Positions 21,504 to 32,600 of a DNA stretch of 64,000 nucleotides are shown one piece after another. Each line of letters opens with the position of its first letter. The first letter of the stretch is position 1. Location: contig RCTD01000004.1 in the NCBI GenBank assembly GCA_014898415.1, positions 2,355,001 to 2,419,000 on the forward strand, written 5' to 3'. Under the pieces are notes generated by a model that did no database searches, was not told where the DNA came from, and worked only from the letters and a program-made list of their open reading frames with translations. The DNA is from Stromatinia cepivora. Taxonomy: Eukaryota > Ascomycota > Leotiomycetes > Helotiales > Sclerotiniaceae. The translations under genes and the position numbers were made by a program.

Positions 21504-22740
21504 CGAACTCCGCTAACAAATTTCTCATCGCTAGACCTCTTCCTCTTCCTCTATTTTACTTCACTCATTTACCCTCACTCCTCATCCACCCCAACACCAC
21601 ATCCCCAACCCTCCGCATCCAAGCCTCCCCATTCCCTACTCACCACAATCCCGCCTTTACATCCATCCATGAATAACTAAACTATGTACAACAACCCATG
21701 ACGCTATTGCTCTTCCTGTGCACTGGCAGACAGACTAGCATTCACGTATCTTAATCTTACATACTTCGCTTCACTCTAAGACTTTCGATTTGACTTTTGC
21801 TTTTGCTAGGTATCCTGAGTTGGGTCTTCTGTGATGGAGGATGATGTAACTCTTACATACAACGAGAAGAAGAAATCGGATGTTACAGAGAGAAAATACT
21901 AGATTTTGGTAATTTCATAAGGTCTGCGATGAAGCTTTAGTTATTAGTAGATGAGAATAGATTGAAGACTTCTTTTCGACTGATGTTCTGGACACTTTGA
22001 TGTAGTTTGAACATATGAAATTCTGTCCCTGGTTTCGTTTTGTTATATGTGTAAGATATTATGACCTACAAGTAAGAAAACCAATGAATATGGGAATGAA
22101 AATAATTTACTGAAATATGTTCATGCCAAGAAAAGTAGACCGTGATTTAGATACATCCAAAAGTTAAAACATCCCCTTGGCTCTCAACTAACTTCCTGTG
22201 CATATGAGCCAAATATAGAAATGCCCATGAATATGTAAATAAAGTTTAATATTATACATTAGATTCCATCCATTAAGTTAATGTCGTAGGAAAATTAAAT
22301 AAAAGTGGGGTTTAAAATAAATAAATCGATATCTTGGTCGATATTAGAAATAGCTCCTTCAACCATAAAATTAACGCGAATAAAAAATGATAAGAAGAAA
22401 AAGTTCAAACCCATTGTACGAAACCATAATATCGTAGACTAGTTGGAGACAAATAAAATGTTGCGGTGGAGGGGTATGTCCATAAATCCGCATCTGATAA
22501 TCGCTTTCGTAAATTTCTCTCTCCGGAAGGAGCTAGGATGTTTGCACAGAGCACTGCACTCCTCAAACCCCAGAAACTAGATTCGTATATCGATTCGCCC
22601 ACAGTTGCTTCAAAACCAATAGACTGACATACCTATCTTCCCACACTATCTTCCAACCCCTATTCTTTTACCCCTATATTCCCACCCCCTATCTCCCCCC
22701 TATATCCTCCCTTGTCTTTCACCTCCTTTTCCCCTCACCC

Positions 22741-22875
22741 ATGTCTCTCCAAAACTACTTCAAACTCAACCTCCCAATTTCTTCCCCAAGAGCAACCTCA
22801 CAATCCGCACAAACAGATTCCTGCGTCCAGTCCTCCCATACTAATTCTTCTAGTCCTCGTGGGCATGATAGATAA
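22741..22875 (+). CDS. Possible small protein ORF (44 aa)
   Basis: ATG at 22741 follows a strongly CT-rich leader (cacctccttttcccctcaccc-like), the usual look of a fungal transcript start. The 44 residues start MSLQNYFKLNLPISSPRATS and are rich in Ser, Gln and Thr, ending SSPRGHDR and then TAA. It could be a complete small protein, the first exon of a longer gene or chance. No homologue is recognised. Confidence 0.25.
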   Translation: MSLQNYFKLNLPISSPRATSQSAQTDSCVQSSHTNSSSPRGHDR

Positions 22876-24249
22876 TTTGAGATATTGTAGCCTAGAAGAG
22901 GGTAGCATTAGAAAAGCACTTTAAAATATGATTTAGAATTTGCTTTGGTATTTGCTGTTGATTGTAGAGACGGTTGGAGGTAAAAGGGTTGGAAAGAAAG
23001 GGTCGGGGATAAAGGAAGGAAGGGATACAGTTATTCGTATACAGATATGAGAAGAGACCACGAACCAGGACAAAAAGTGATTTCTTTAACGATGACATGT
23101 TTGGGTGGGTGTATTGGTTGGAGAGGGATAAATTGAGATTGGCAGTATAGAGAGGGAAAGGGGTGAATGTGGCGGATGCACATTTTTTTGTGCTGAAGTT
23201 GAAGGTTGAGGAGAGGAGGGGAGATAAAGGAGAATGCAGGCAGGAGGGAGTAGGCAGGAATGGGGGCAATTCGATTTGAGGGTTATGACAAGTTGAGGGT
23301 TGTGGCGGAGGCAAGGTACGGAAGATAAATTGCGGAATGCCGATTAGATTTTGGTTTGAAAGAGTGCGTGGTTTCGTAGAAGTAAAAGTAAAAGTGCTGT
23401 GCATGAATGGAGTGATGATCAGGTAGGCTCTTTCGATGCGTCGATGCTAACTTTGAAGAATATGAAAGAATAGATTTCAGAGCTCTGCTCGTCTCATGCG
23501 CTTGTTGTGGAGACTTTGAAGAGCGACGTTTAAATTAAGAGTTGGTAGAGTCGAAATTGAGTAATGAATGAAGCTTGATATTCGTAAAAAAGCAGAAATA
23601 CTTTGTATTTCACCTTAGATGTTCATTCCATATCATATGTAAAGTAGACATTGCTAGAACTCGTCTGAACCTCGTGCCTCATATTTCAAAACCCAAAATC
23701 GGATGTTATTGGAAGCGAGGAACGAGAAATAGATTGTGTGGGGTTTGGATGGATAGTGGGAAGCTGGAAGCAAGGCTAGTCCTAGTACTAACTAGCCTAC
23801 CGGTGATAGAAGGTCATGTCGCAATAACAATGAGGTGCAGCTTTTCATCATTTCTCGCGTGGCTTCGTGTGGGGGGTGGTTGTTCCAACCGATGCAAGAT
23901 GATATTTCTCATTGTGTTTCAGAAGGAAGTTGAGGATCGGAATCGAGGTGTCTTCAAATGCTAGTAGGAATTAGATGCGGGTTTTGACCAGCTATCATAG
24001 AGCTTCATTCTGGGTGCCATATCTTCCGCCAATTGCAAAAGCCTTTGGCCCATGTTTTGCAGTTTAGTTGGAGACCTCATCGATACTTCTAGCTTCTTTC
24101 TAGCTCTTCGATATTCCATTGGGGTTGTCATCCATCACTCATCAAAGGTAGCTGAACCCCTGCAATGGAGATCCTATTCTTCTTTGAGATCGTGGTGCAT
24201 CCTTTGGTAACTGGTAGAAGAACATATGCGCCACGTGTCGATTACTAGG

Positions 24250-24480
24250 CCCTCACATCCACTCTTCGGGTCATTTCGTCATCTCCACTTCAACAACAGT
24301 GTTGAGTGGGCAGAATAAAGGCACTGGACCCTCGCTTCCACTATTCTGGTTGTTTCATGTACGGCATATCAACGGCGTCGTGTAGATTGTGGATAATTCG
24401 CCTAATGACCCTCACTTCCAGTTTCGTGGTTGTTTTATGATATGATACCTCCTCCATTAATAATGGAAAGTATATTGTGG
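24250..24480. repeat. Degenerate tandem repeat, unit about 80 bp, 3 copies
   Basis: Copies start at ccctcacatccactc (24250), ccctcgcttccactat (24329) and ccctcacttccagttt (24409), a 79-80 bp step. Each is followed by a gg-tca/ttgttt-cgt-like block. Similarity is clear only in the first 35 bp of each unit. Confidence 0.55.
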
Positions 24481-25604
24481 AGAGTGGATCAATAAATGGG
24501 CATTGCGCTGCTCAGTGGTGCCATTTTAGAGACAACGACGTGCGATTGCGAGTATTTCTGCGCGCAAAACAATGCAAAACATTTCATATGATCGGGGTAG
24601 ATGAAGATTGGTTGTTTCACGGGCATGCAGTAGTTTTTCTCTCTATTTCGGGTTTACACAATCACGACCCGCGCTGCTCGTAATTGTATAATACATTATA
24701 GCATCAATGTTTAAAGACATCTTGAGCACCTATACTTTCATCCTGCTCGGATCTTATATTTGTTTCATGTCACGGCAAACAGGTCTGAGAAGTCGGCCTC
24801 ATAGTCAATTTTATGACTATTTCGATATCCGCCCATATGATAACATATTTATTCATACCAAACTGGTAGTAAACTGCATAAGCCCGTAACCTATATTGAC
24901 AAAAGCAAATTTCACACCCGCACCCCCAAGAATATTCTACACTGTCCTCAAAATTATCAGGGTCACCCAAAGAATAGCTGCGCTAGAAATGTTCCAACAA
25001 AGCGTACTCCGGCGACAAAAATACAACACCAGATGTTCTAGAACATTGTCGCACAAACAAGTACATAACCGGCAAATTTTTGGGTAACCACTAACAAAAG
25101 GGGGAAGATTTTCATGCTCTACTTGGAGCGAGATAACTCATGAGTGGACTATTGGACATTCATTAACATTTTGACGCGGGTCAATCCTTGCCGCAGCTAT
25201 TCTAAGATCTTATATCTTGATACAATGAATTGGTAAACATTCGGAAATGGAATTGGTATATGCAATCTTACTTAGATTTATGATGAGGCTCAATTGGCTG
25301 CTCTTGGAATAACTAGCATAACACTAGAATTAGTATTGATTCTGATGATAATCATTAGATCAAAACTGCGCTACAGTAATAACGAGTGGAAAACTCCCTG
25401 GTTTGAAATTCACTACTGCAAAAGAAATGACTTGCATCAATGTCTGTGACTATCAATTAATAAATATCAGGAAGGAACAACAGAAAACTCGTCGGTCAAG
25501 TCTGTCACTTCGCTTACCTAAGTTCAGTCCCACTTTTCTCAAATGACAACTTCATCCTCCTATTGCTTAAGAATTCCTGGATACTTTCTAGGTATTTTCA
25601 ACTA

Positions 25605-25639
25605 TACATACATACATACATACATACATACATACATAC
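25605..25639. repeat. (CATA)n microsatellite in the nucleoside hydrolase leader
   Basis: About eight catа-type tetranucleotides (written cata) ending 18 bp before the ATG at 25658, so probably transcribed in the 5' leader. Confidence 0.85.
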
Positions 25640-25657
25640 CATACGAAGATCGCAAAG

Positions 25658-27065
25658 ATGGGAAGTATGGGATCCGAAGCGCAGAGGATAAATGTTTGGT
25701 TGGATTGTGATCCGGGTATGTAAAATCAAATCAAATCAAATCAAATATACCGGATATCGGAATCATCCGCTTGCTAACACTGTTGCATAGGTCACGATGT
25801 AAGTTTTGTATCTTCGTATCTGCCGGAGCTTATGCACGTTGGAAGTGTCTTACATTCGTCATCTTGGAGGCTTAAGCCACCTGTGCATTATGCAAAAATG
25901 CAAAGAGAAATGGAAATTATGTAGTCACATGATTTATTCTCTCGACATCAAAAGTTGTCCAGAAGATAGAATTTGTTAAGGATGAGATGAAGAAAAATAG
26001 CTAAATAATAAATAGGATGCATTCGCTATCCTCCTCTCCGCCTACCATCCCTCCCTAAACCTCCTTGGTATCTCCACCGTCCACGGAAACTCCTCTATAA
26101 ATCACACAACCTACAATGCGACCTCTCTCCTCACTGCCATGTCCGCAACCCACATTCCTGTCTACCGAGGTTCTGGAGTCGGATTAGTACGACCGGCTGT
26201 TCATGCTCCCGCTATCCATGGAGAATCTGGGTTGGAAGGAACAAACCTTTTACCGATACCTGCTAAAGGACCTATTGATGAGCCGGCTATCGATGCTATG
26301 GCCAAAGCACTATTAGCTACGCCACCCGGCTCGGCTTGGGTCGTTGCTACGGGTGCGCTGACGAATATCGCTTTGTGTTTTCAGAGATACGAGGGGTTAG
26401 CTTCGCATATCAAGGGATTAAGTATCATGGGTGGCGCCGTTGGGAACGACTTCACAAACGCAGTTTTAGGGCGAGTGGACCACAAAGAACGGATTGGAAA
26501 TTGGAGTATCTGGGCCGAATTTAACATCTTAGTTGACCCGGAAGCTGCGGCATTTATATTCGACAACGAGGTTTTGAAGACGAAAGCCGTGCTTATTCCG
26601 TTGGATATTACGCATCAGGTATTGGCGACGAAGGAGGTGCAGGAGATGTTGAGGAGTGGAAAGGATGGGGGAGAGAAGAGTACGCTGAGAACGATGTTGG
26701 TGGAGTTGCTCATGTTTTTTGCAGCTACGTATGATAGGGTTTTTGGTATGAGTGACGGACCGCCGTTGCATGATCCGTTGGCAGTGGCCGTTATAATGGA
26801 TGGGACTTTGGGTGCCGAGATTCCGTTTTATGATTTTAAGGAGGGAGGGAAGAGGGAGAGATTTGAGGTTAAGGTTGTTACTGAGGGGACTCATGAAGAT
26901 GCTCAGAAGGGATCGGAGACTGGTAGAACTATTGTCACACTACTCCCTGAGGGGGAGGAGGGTGTCAAGATCCCAAGGAGCCTGGATATTAAGAGGTTTT
27001 GGGACGTAGTGGAAGATTGTCTATCTAGGGCTGATGCCGCGAACAAGGCGAACGGGATTGTTTAG
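25658..27065 (+). CDS. Inosine/uridine-preferring nucleoside hydrolase
   Basis: Hydrolyses the N-glycosidic bond of ribonucleosides to free base and ribose (salvage). Exons 25658-25715, 25791-25798 and 26016-27065 give 371 residues. The 8-nt middle exon supplies G-H-D of the calcium-binding signature, so the mature N-terminus reads NVWLDCDPGHDDAFAILLSA (residues 12-31). Other family motifs: TVHGNSS, IHGESGLEG, WVVATGALTNIAL, IKGLSIMGGAVG, EFNILVDPEAAAFIF and PPLHDPLAVAV, the last carrying the active-site His-Asp. Yeast URH1 is a homologue; substrate preference cannot be read from sequence. Intron 1 (75 nt) has GCTAACAC as branch; intron 2 is 217 nt. The leader carries a CATA microsatellite and intron 1 a short TCAAA repeat. 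Confidence 0.95.
25791..25798 (+). other. 8-nt micro-exon of the nucleoside hydrolase gene
   Basis: GTCACGAT lies between acceptor GCATAG and donor GTAAGT. It is required for frame and for the D-x-D-P-G-x-D-D motif. Confidence 0.93.
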
Positions 27066-27266
27066 AAAGAATTCTATAGAAACAGAAAAAAAGAAATATC
27101 TATCTTCAGAAATTTTATGTCATGATCATGAGACCTGTCTACCCATATTGTATAACTCCCAATGCGCTTAAGCGCCAAAAATGCCACCACCATTGTCCAT
27201 GTTCCCATGCAGACAGAACGCCGTTCGTAGATTGATGTTGTTCAACCCAAAACCAAAATATCAAAA

Positions 27267-27923
27267 TCACTCCTTCGTATCCTCCAGAGATAACGTCTCT
27301 GCCGCTGCCGCAATATCTTTCACATCATCCTTGGCCTTTGGCTCCCCATCAGCGTCAAAACCAAGCTGATCCAATTCCCTAATCAACTCATTGATCTTAA
27401 TAACCTTCGCAAATTGCTCTGGTAGCAACTTAGCACCGTCCTGCTGACTCTTCTCCTTCAAATCCTTAGCCTGCTTTAACTTTTTCTTTAAATTCCTGGC
27501 TTTCTTTTCCCGCTCCGCCTCCGGATCAACCTCTTCCTTCTTTTCAACCTCAACATCCTTTTTCCCCTCCCTCCAATTATCAGCCTGACTTCCTTTCACT
27601 TCACCATCCCCTTCTTTGGAATTCTCAGCAGCTTTCTTCCTCGCTTCTCTCCTCTTTGCATTTTTGTTGCTGGCTGCGGATCCCGCTGTACTTGTGTCAT
27701 CCTTTAGGCTCTCTGCGCCGGGTGGTCCTCTGTTACCACGATTCTTCCATGTTTCTGCAGTGCGGTTTTTGTATACTTCGACGTCCTCGGGTGGTTTGTA
27801 TCCTGGACGGATTTTGATTTCTTTTCGTTTTGTGCCGTCGGCGCGGGTTGATGAGGGGATATGACGATCGCCTGTTTGAGTTTCGACGATGCCGGCTTTG
27901 GAGGGGGTGGGTACTGAGGGCAT
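27267..27923 (-). CDS. PYM: PYM (WIBG), Mago-Y14 partner
   Basis: Cytoplasmic protein that binds the Mago-Y14 heterodimer and helps disassemble exon-junction complexes during translation. Single exon, 218 residues. The N-terminal Mago-binding region is clear at residues about 11-52: GIVETQTGDRHIPSSTRADG, then KRKEIKIRPGYKPPEDVEVY. The rest is lysine/glutamate-rich, with a helical KKLKQAKDLKEKSQ segment and the C-terminal hydrophobic patch QFAKVIKINELIRELDQLGF. Length and order match fungal PYM proteins. It is convergent with the nucleoside hydrolase (200 bp gap) and divergent from QCR9, with which it shares a 385-bp promoter. Confidence 0.93.
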   Translation of the reverse strand: MPSVPTPSKAGIVETQTGDRHIPSSTRADGTKRKEIKIRPGYKPPEDVEVYKNRTAETWKNRGNRGPPGAESLKDDTSTAGSAASNKNAKRREARKKAAENSKEGDGEVKGSQADNWREGKKDVEVEKKEEVDPEAEREKKARNLKKKLKQAKDLKEKSQQDGAKLLPEQFAKVIKINELIRELDQLGFDADGEPKAKDDVKDIAAAAETLSLEDTKE

Positions 27924-28308
27924 TTTTTAGATTGAGGGACGGGCCCTTTGTGAATGGTTCGAGAATTTATATTATGTCAATATGAATAGATGCACAGATA
28001 CGCTATAACAATCTGTCCAATTCAGGAAAGGGTGAATGAATGTAGTAAATGTAAACTTTGAACTTTAACCTTGCTTGAACAGCCAAAATTCATGAGGCTG
28101 TCATACGTAAATTGTTAACCAATTGAAAGTCAGTACAGATGAACGACTCTGACCAATCAAAAGCGAGTCGATATGACCATCGGGATTTTACGTTGTTTTG
28201 TGCCGGACAAGCCAAAATTCGTCCGATTGCCTACAACTTCAATTCCAGGAATCATTTCACTCGATAAGCCGTCTCTCTTGATCTGCGAAAAGAACTGATT
28301 AATTCGCC
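27924..28308. promoter_or_regulatory. Divergent promoter between PYM and QCR9
   Basis: 385 bp separate the two start codons. No specific site was recognised. Confidence 0.4.
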
Positions 28309-28783
28309 ATGGTATGTTTACAGGATGAGCTATTCTTTATACTTCTAGAGCCTTGCTAACATATGCAATTGTAGCCTTCCGCAAGTCGTCCTCTCTACAA
28401 GTTAGTTGCCCTCCCTCGATGCGCCCACCATGACATAACTACCATGGGTGGAAAGAAAGACATGAGGAAATAGAAGGGCTAATGGTTGTTGGAATTTAGC
28501 TTTCTCTTCCGAAAGAACTACGTGTTCCTCGGTGCTGTATTCGCTTCTGCTTTTGGATTCGAGATGTATGTTTACTTGCATATTCGGAATATATGGAAAG
28601 GGAGTGGGAAACTGATATATGATAGGGCATACGATTCAATCACAGATAGAGTTTGGGATTCTATAAACAAGGGTGTAAGTTATTCTACCAGGGGATAGAG
28701 GGAGGATATGTGCTGATGGATGTGCATAGCGTCAATGGAAAGATATCCGTTCGAGATATGTTGAGGCTGCGGACGATGAATAG
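28309..28783 (+). CDS. QCR9: Cytochrome bc1 complex subunit 9
   Basis: Small single-span subunit of respiratory complex III, inner mitochondrial membrane. Five exons: 28309-28311 (the ATG alone), 28375-28400, 28500-28565, 28626-28674 and 28730-28783, total 65 residues. The protein reads MPSASRPLYNFLFRKNYVFL, then the membrane segment GAVFASAFGFEMAYD, then VWDSINKGRQWKDIRSRYVE and ends AADDE. FKRN-x-VF...F-x-F...GK-x-WKD-x-x-x-R of yeast Qcr9 is the matching pattern. All four introns have standard GT-AG ends and the phases join exactly. It faces PYM across a shared promoter. The gene is easily missed because no single exon gives a long open frame. Confidence 0.93.
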
Positions 28784-29620
28784 AGACTTTATGGGATAGA
28801 AAGATGCTAGAGGAGAGAGTTGGGGCTTCACGGGGGCAGGAGGATGTTAAAGGAAAGATCCGAGACGTCAGTGTTGGGCAGGGAGCTTTCATTGGAAGTG
28901 TATAAAAGACATTCGAGATTGTAGCACCATACAGGCATAAAAGCAAGATTACAAAGATCGGTACTGCGATGACATTGCCTCTGGCTATTCTCCATACTGT
29001 TTCTTGGAATTAAAAGTTTTGAATATATGTGAGAACCAGAAATTCCATAAATTTGCGGGAATTAGAAGTTTTGATACTTGTCAATGTTATGTCAGTGACT
29101 TCGGCTGGAGGTGAATTTCAAGCTTCACTTTCTGATATACATTCGTACTTCAGGCATTTAAGAATAGTCTTTTATTGCATCTAACCCTGAACCTCTATTC
29201 AACTGGTGAACCTAACTTCAAATATTAGAAATTCACATCTTACTCAAGCCCGACAAGGTCATTGAATTGTGGATTTTCAGTCCAGACATCAGGTGCTGGA
29301 TTGTTTGATCCTTGATCTTTGTGGTAGCTCATGAAACGGGAATCTCCCCCGCCACAACCCATTTGTCCTCCACAAATAAATCAAAACCTTCACATCATTA
29401 CATATCTAGGCGCAGAGGAGTTATATTGTGCAGTATAAATCAGAATTTACCTATTTTTAAATATAATTTACTCTTCACCATTGAAGCCTGTGGAGTTTGA
29501 GTTTTATTTCCATTTCCAACGCTTCGCCTCACCTCCATTGCGGCAACTGCGATACGATAACGATTCTTTATCGATGAACAAGCATACCACAATCGTCATA
29601 TAGTAAGAACATCCCAATTT
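28784..29620. other. Intergenic upstream of UBR1
   Basis: About 840 bp with no supported gene; presumed UBR1 promoter and leader. Confidence 0.45.
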
Positions 29621-32600
29621 ATGCAGGAGACAGGAACTTCTTCATCTACCCAGTTCCAAGGAGGCATGGCGGAACAATCTATGCCCTCGAGGCAGCTTTG
29701 TGACTTTCTCAAAACGTTGCCCCGCGTCCACCAGAATCGATACACAGAGCAGGCAGAACGCGATCTGCTTCAGAGTCTCTTTTGGTCACTCGCCGGCGGA
29801 CAAAAAGAATACTTAAACCTTTTCTTTCCAGAGAATTCGAGGCCATCAACTACCGAGTCATGGAAACTGAGAAAAGCGCAAGGAGGAACCGATGGCGACG
29901 AATTCACAGAGGCGGCTAGAGGGAAGGTTTGCGGACATATATTTAAGGCTGGAGAAGCTACATATCGATGCAAAACCTGTAGTTCCGATGACACATGCGT
30001 ACTCTGCAGTAGATGTTACGATTCGTCTGATCATACGGGACATATGGTATATGTGAGTGTGTCATTGGGAAATAGCGGGTGTTGCGACTGTGGAGATCCT
30101 GAGGCCTGGCGTCTACCGGTACATTGCTCGATACATACAGCATACGGCCCTGGCGAAGGTGAAGACAAGGGTAAAGCAGCCGGTCTGCCGGAGGAATTGG
30201 TGGAAAGCATACGAATGACTATTGGGAGGGCTTTTGATTACATTTGTGATGTTATATCATGTTCGCCAGAACAATTACGATTACCTAAATCAAAGGAGTC
30301 TATACAGTTGGATGAGAGAAGGTCGCGGCTGACATCTTCATACTACAATGGAGATATCGTTGAGGATCCATGCGAATACGCACTTCTTTTGTGGAATGAC
30401 GAAAAGCATACTGTCAACGAAGTTCGAGATCAGGTAGCAAGAGCTTGCAAAGTAACGAACGCGGAGGGTATGCAGCGAGCACACGAAACTGATGATATCG
30501 GCCGAAGTGTCATTAAATATAGTGCTGACATCGACCAATTGTTGTGGGTCTCAAGGGTTGTTGAACAGATTAAAGTCACGGTCACTATTCGTTCTGCTCG
30601 GGATACTTTCAGAGAGCAGATGTGTGGAACTATGATCGAATGGCTCAGTGATATTTCTGGTTGCAGCGTCGGTCCAGATCACAACATATTGCGACAGGTC
30701 GTTTGCGAAGAGATGCTCAAAGAGTGGAACCGGGGTAGTGAGGCAAGCAACGCCGACATAGGGTTGAATGGAATCGATGACCACGAACGAGAGGAGATGT
30801 TGTGGTCAGATGCTGAAAGTCGAGTTTACAGACATATTTTGAGAGATCGCCAGACTCAAGCTATGGCGGTAATGGCCGCCGTTGCTGCTACCGATTCGGA
30901 ATCTGACGAAAGTGATAATGGGGACGATGATGAGCTTAATGAAGCCAATATAGCTCATATGCTTGATGATGACGATGAAGATGGTTCCAGTGATGACGAA
31001 GTAGAACTAGTTCAATTTGAGCCTGCGGAGTTGAGGAATCTGCAACAGGCGAGACAACAAGCTTTAGCTGCCGCTGCTCAACCGGAAGCCGAAGCCGAGA
31101 CGGATAATGATGGAGATATTGATATGATCGGAGCAGACGATGAGGCACTAGAGGTACAAGAAGCTACTATGGCTGGATATCCACCTCCGCCACCACCACC
31201 TCCTCCACCTCAAAGAGTTACTAGAGATCGTGATCTTACACCATCGGATTCTGATACTGCAGAAATGCAACCTCTTATATCAGACAATCTCTATGCGAAA
31301 GCCAAGGTGGAAATCCCGAGAACTCCAAGGAATCCAGTAAAGAAAGAAATAGCAAAACCTGCCAGGTATTGGCTTGAAAGCCCTCCTGGTTATACCGACA
31401 GGGAGTCAGTACCATTGCATGAGGATTTGTGGCATAAGTTACGATTAGACTGGCTGATTTTGTTTGATTTAAGGATGTGGAAAAAAGTTCGAGTCGATCT
31501 TCGTGAGCTCTACATCTCGACCGTTGTATCCATCCCTGAGTTCAAACGTGTGCTTGGTCTACGTTTTGCAGGTCTTTACACAACTCTAGCGCAACTTTAC
31601 TTGATTGCCGACAGGGAACCAGATCATTCCATTATTAATATATCGCTTCAAATGTTGACGACACCATCCATTACAGCTGAAATCGTGGAAAGAGGAAACT
31701 TCTTGACCAATTTAATGGCAATTCTATACACCTTTCTGACCACACGACAGGTTGGACATCCATATGAGATATTCCCAAATGCCACATTGGCTTTCGACTC
31801 AGGGTCTGTAACCAACCGGCGAATGTATCATTTCTTCATGGATCTGAAATATCTATTCGGCTCGGAGCACGTACAAGAAGAGTTGCGCACAGAAGAAAGA
31901 TACATGCTGCAGTTTTTGGACTTGGTCAAACTCCATCAAGGTATTTGTCCTAATGTCAGGGCAGTTGGCGAGCATGTGGAGTATGAAACGGATGCTTGGA
32001 TTAGTGCGTCTTTGATCACCCGTGAAATCAATCGACTATGTAGGCAATTCTCCGAGTCTTTCAAATGGATTCCTGGTGAATCGACGGATCCTGTTTGCAG
32101 GGCAATCCGAACTGCAGCAAAGGCGGTTATTCTCAACTCCCTGGGTACTGAGAGAAAGCGTTTTACTCAGGCAGAAATTAAGGATGAAGTCAAATTCAAG
32201 AAAGTGGGTGACTATGAATTCGACACTACCGAACAGTCGAACAGTGTTATTCAGCATTCGGTAGTCAAATTTTTGGTAGAGTCACAACCTATTAGTTTTC
32301 ATCATGCTCTCCATTACACTCTCTCTTGGCTCATCGAGTGCGGTAAAAGCATGCCCAGGGAACAGCTTATCCGGCTACTCAGCTTTACTACCCAAGAACT
32401 TCTCCAAAAACCTAAATTCATGGGGCAACGACTCATGCCAAGTCAAGAATACTCCCCAGAAGATCATTTAATGGCAGCTTTCGACTACCCCTTGCGAGTA
32501 TGTGCATGGTTGGCTCAAATGAAAGCTAATATGTGGGTTCGAAACGGCATGAGTCTTCGTCACCAACAAGGTACATACCGTGGAGTCACATTGCGGGATG

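Larger units (their letters stand above)
21278..25657. other. Gene-poor 4.4-kb interval
   Basis: Contains microsatellites, a degenerate 80-bp repeat, CT-rich stretches and many short frames without recognisable domains. One 44-codon ORF after a CT-rich leader is listed separately. The minus frame at 22892-23404 is low-complexity (Pro/Ser/Leu/Thr) and is not accepted as a gene. Confidence 0.45.

Noticed and set aside
22892..23404. 170-codon minus-strand frame
   Set aside because: Ser/Pro/Thr/Leu low-complexity product of a pyrimidine-rich tract, no conserved pattern, no clear start context.
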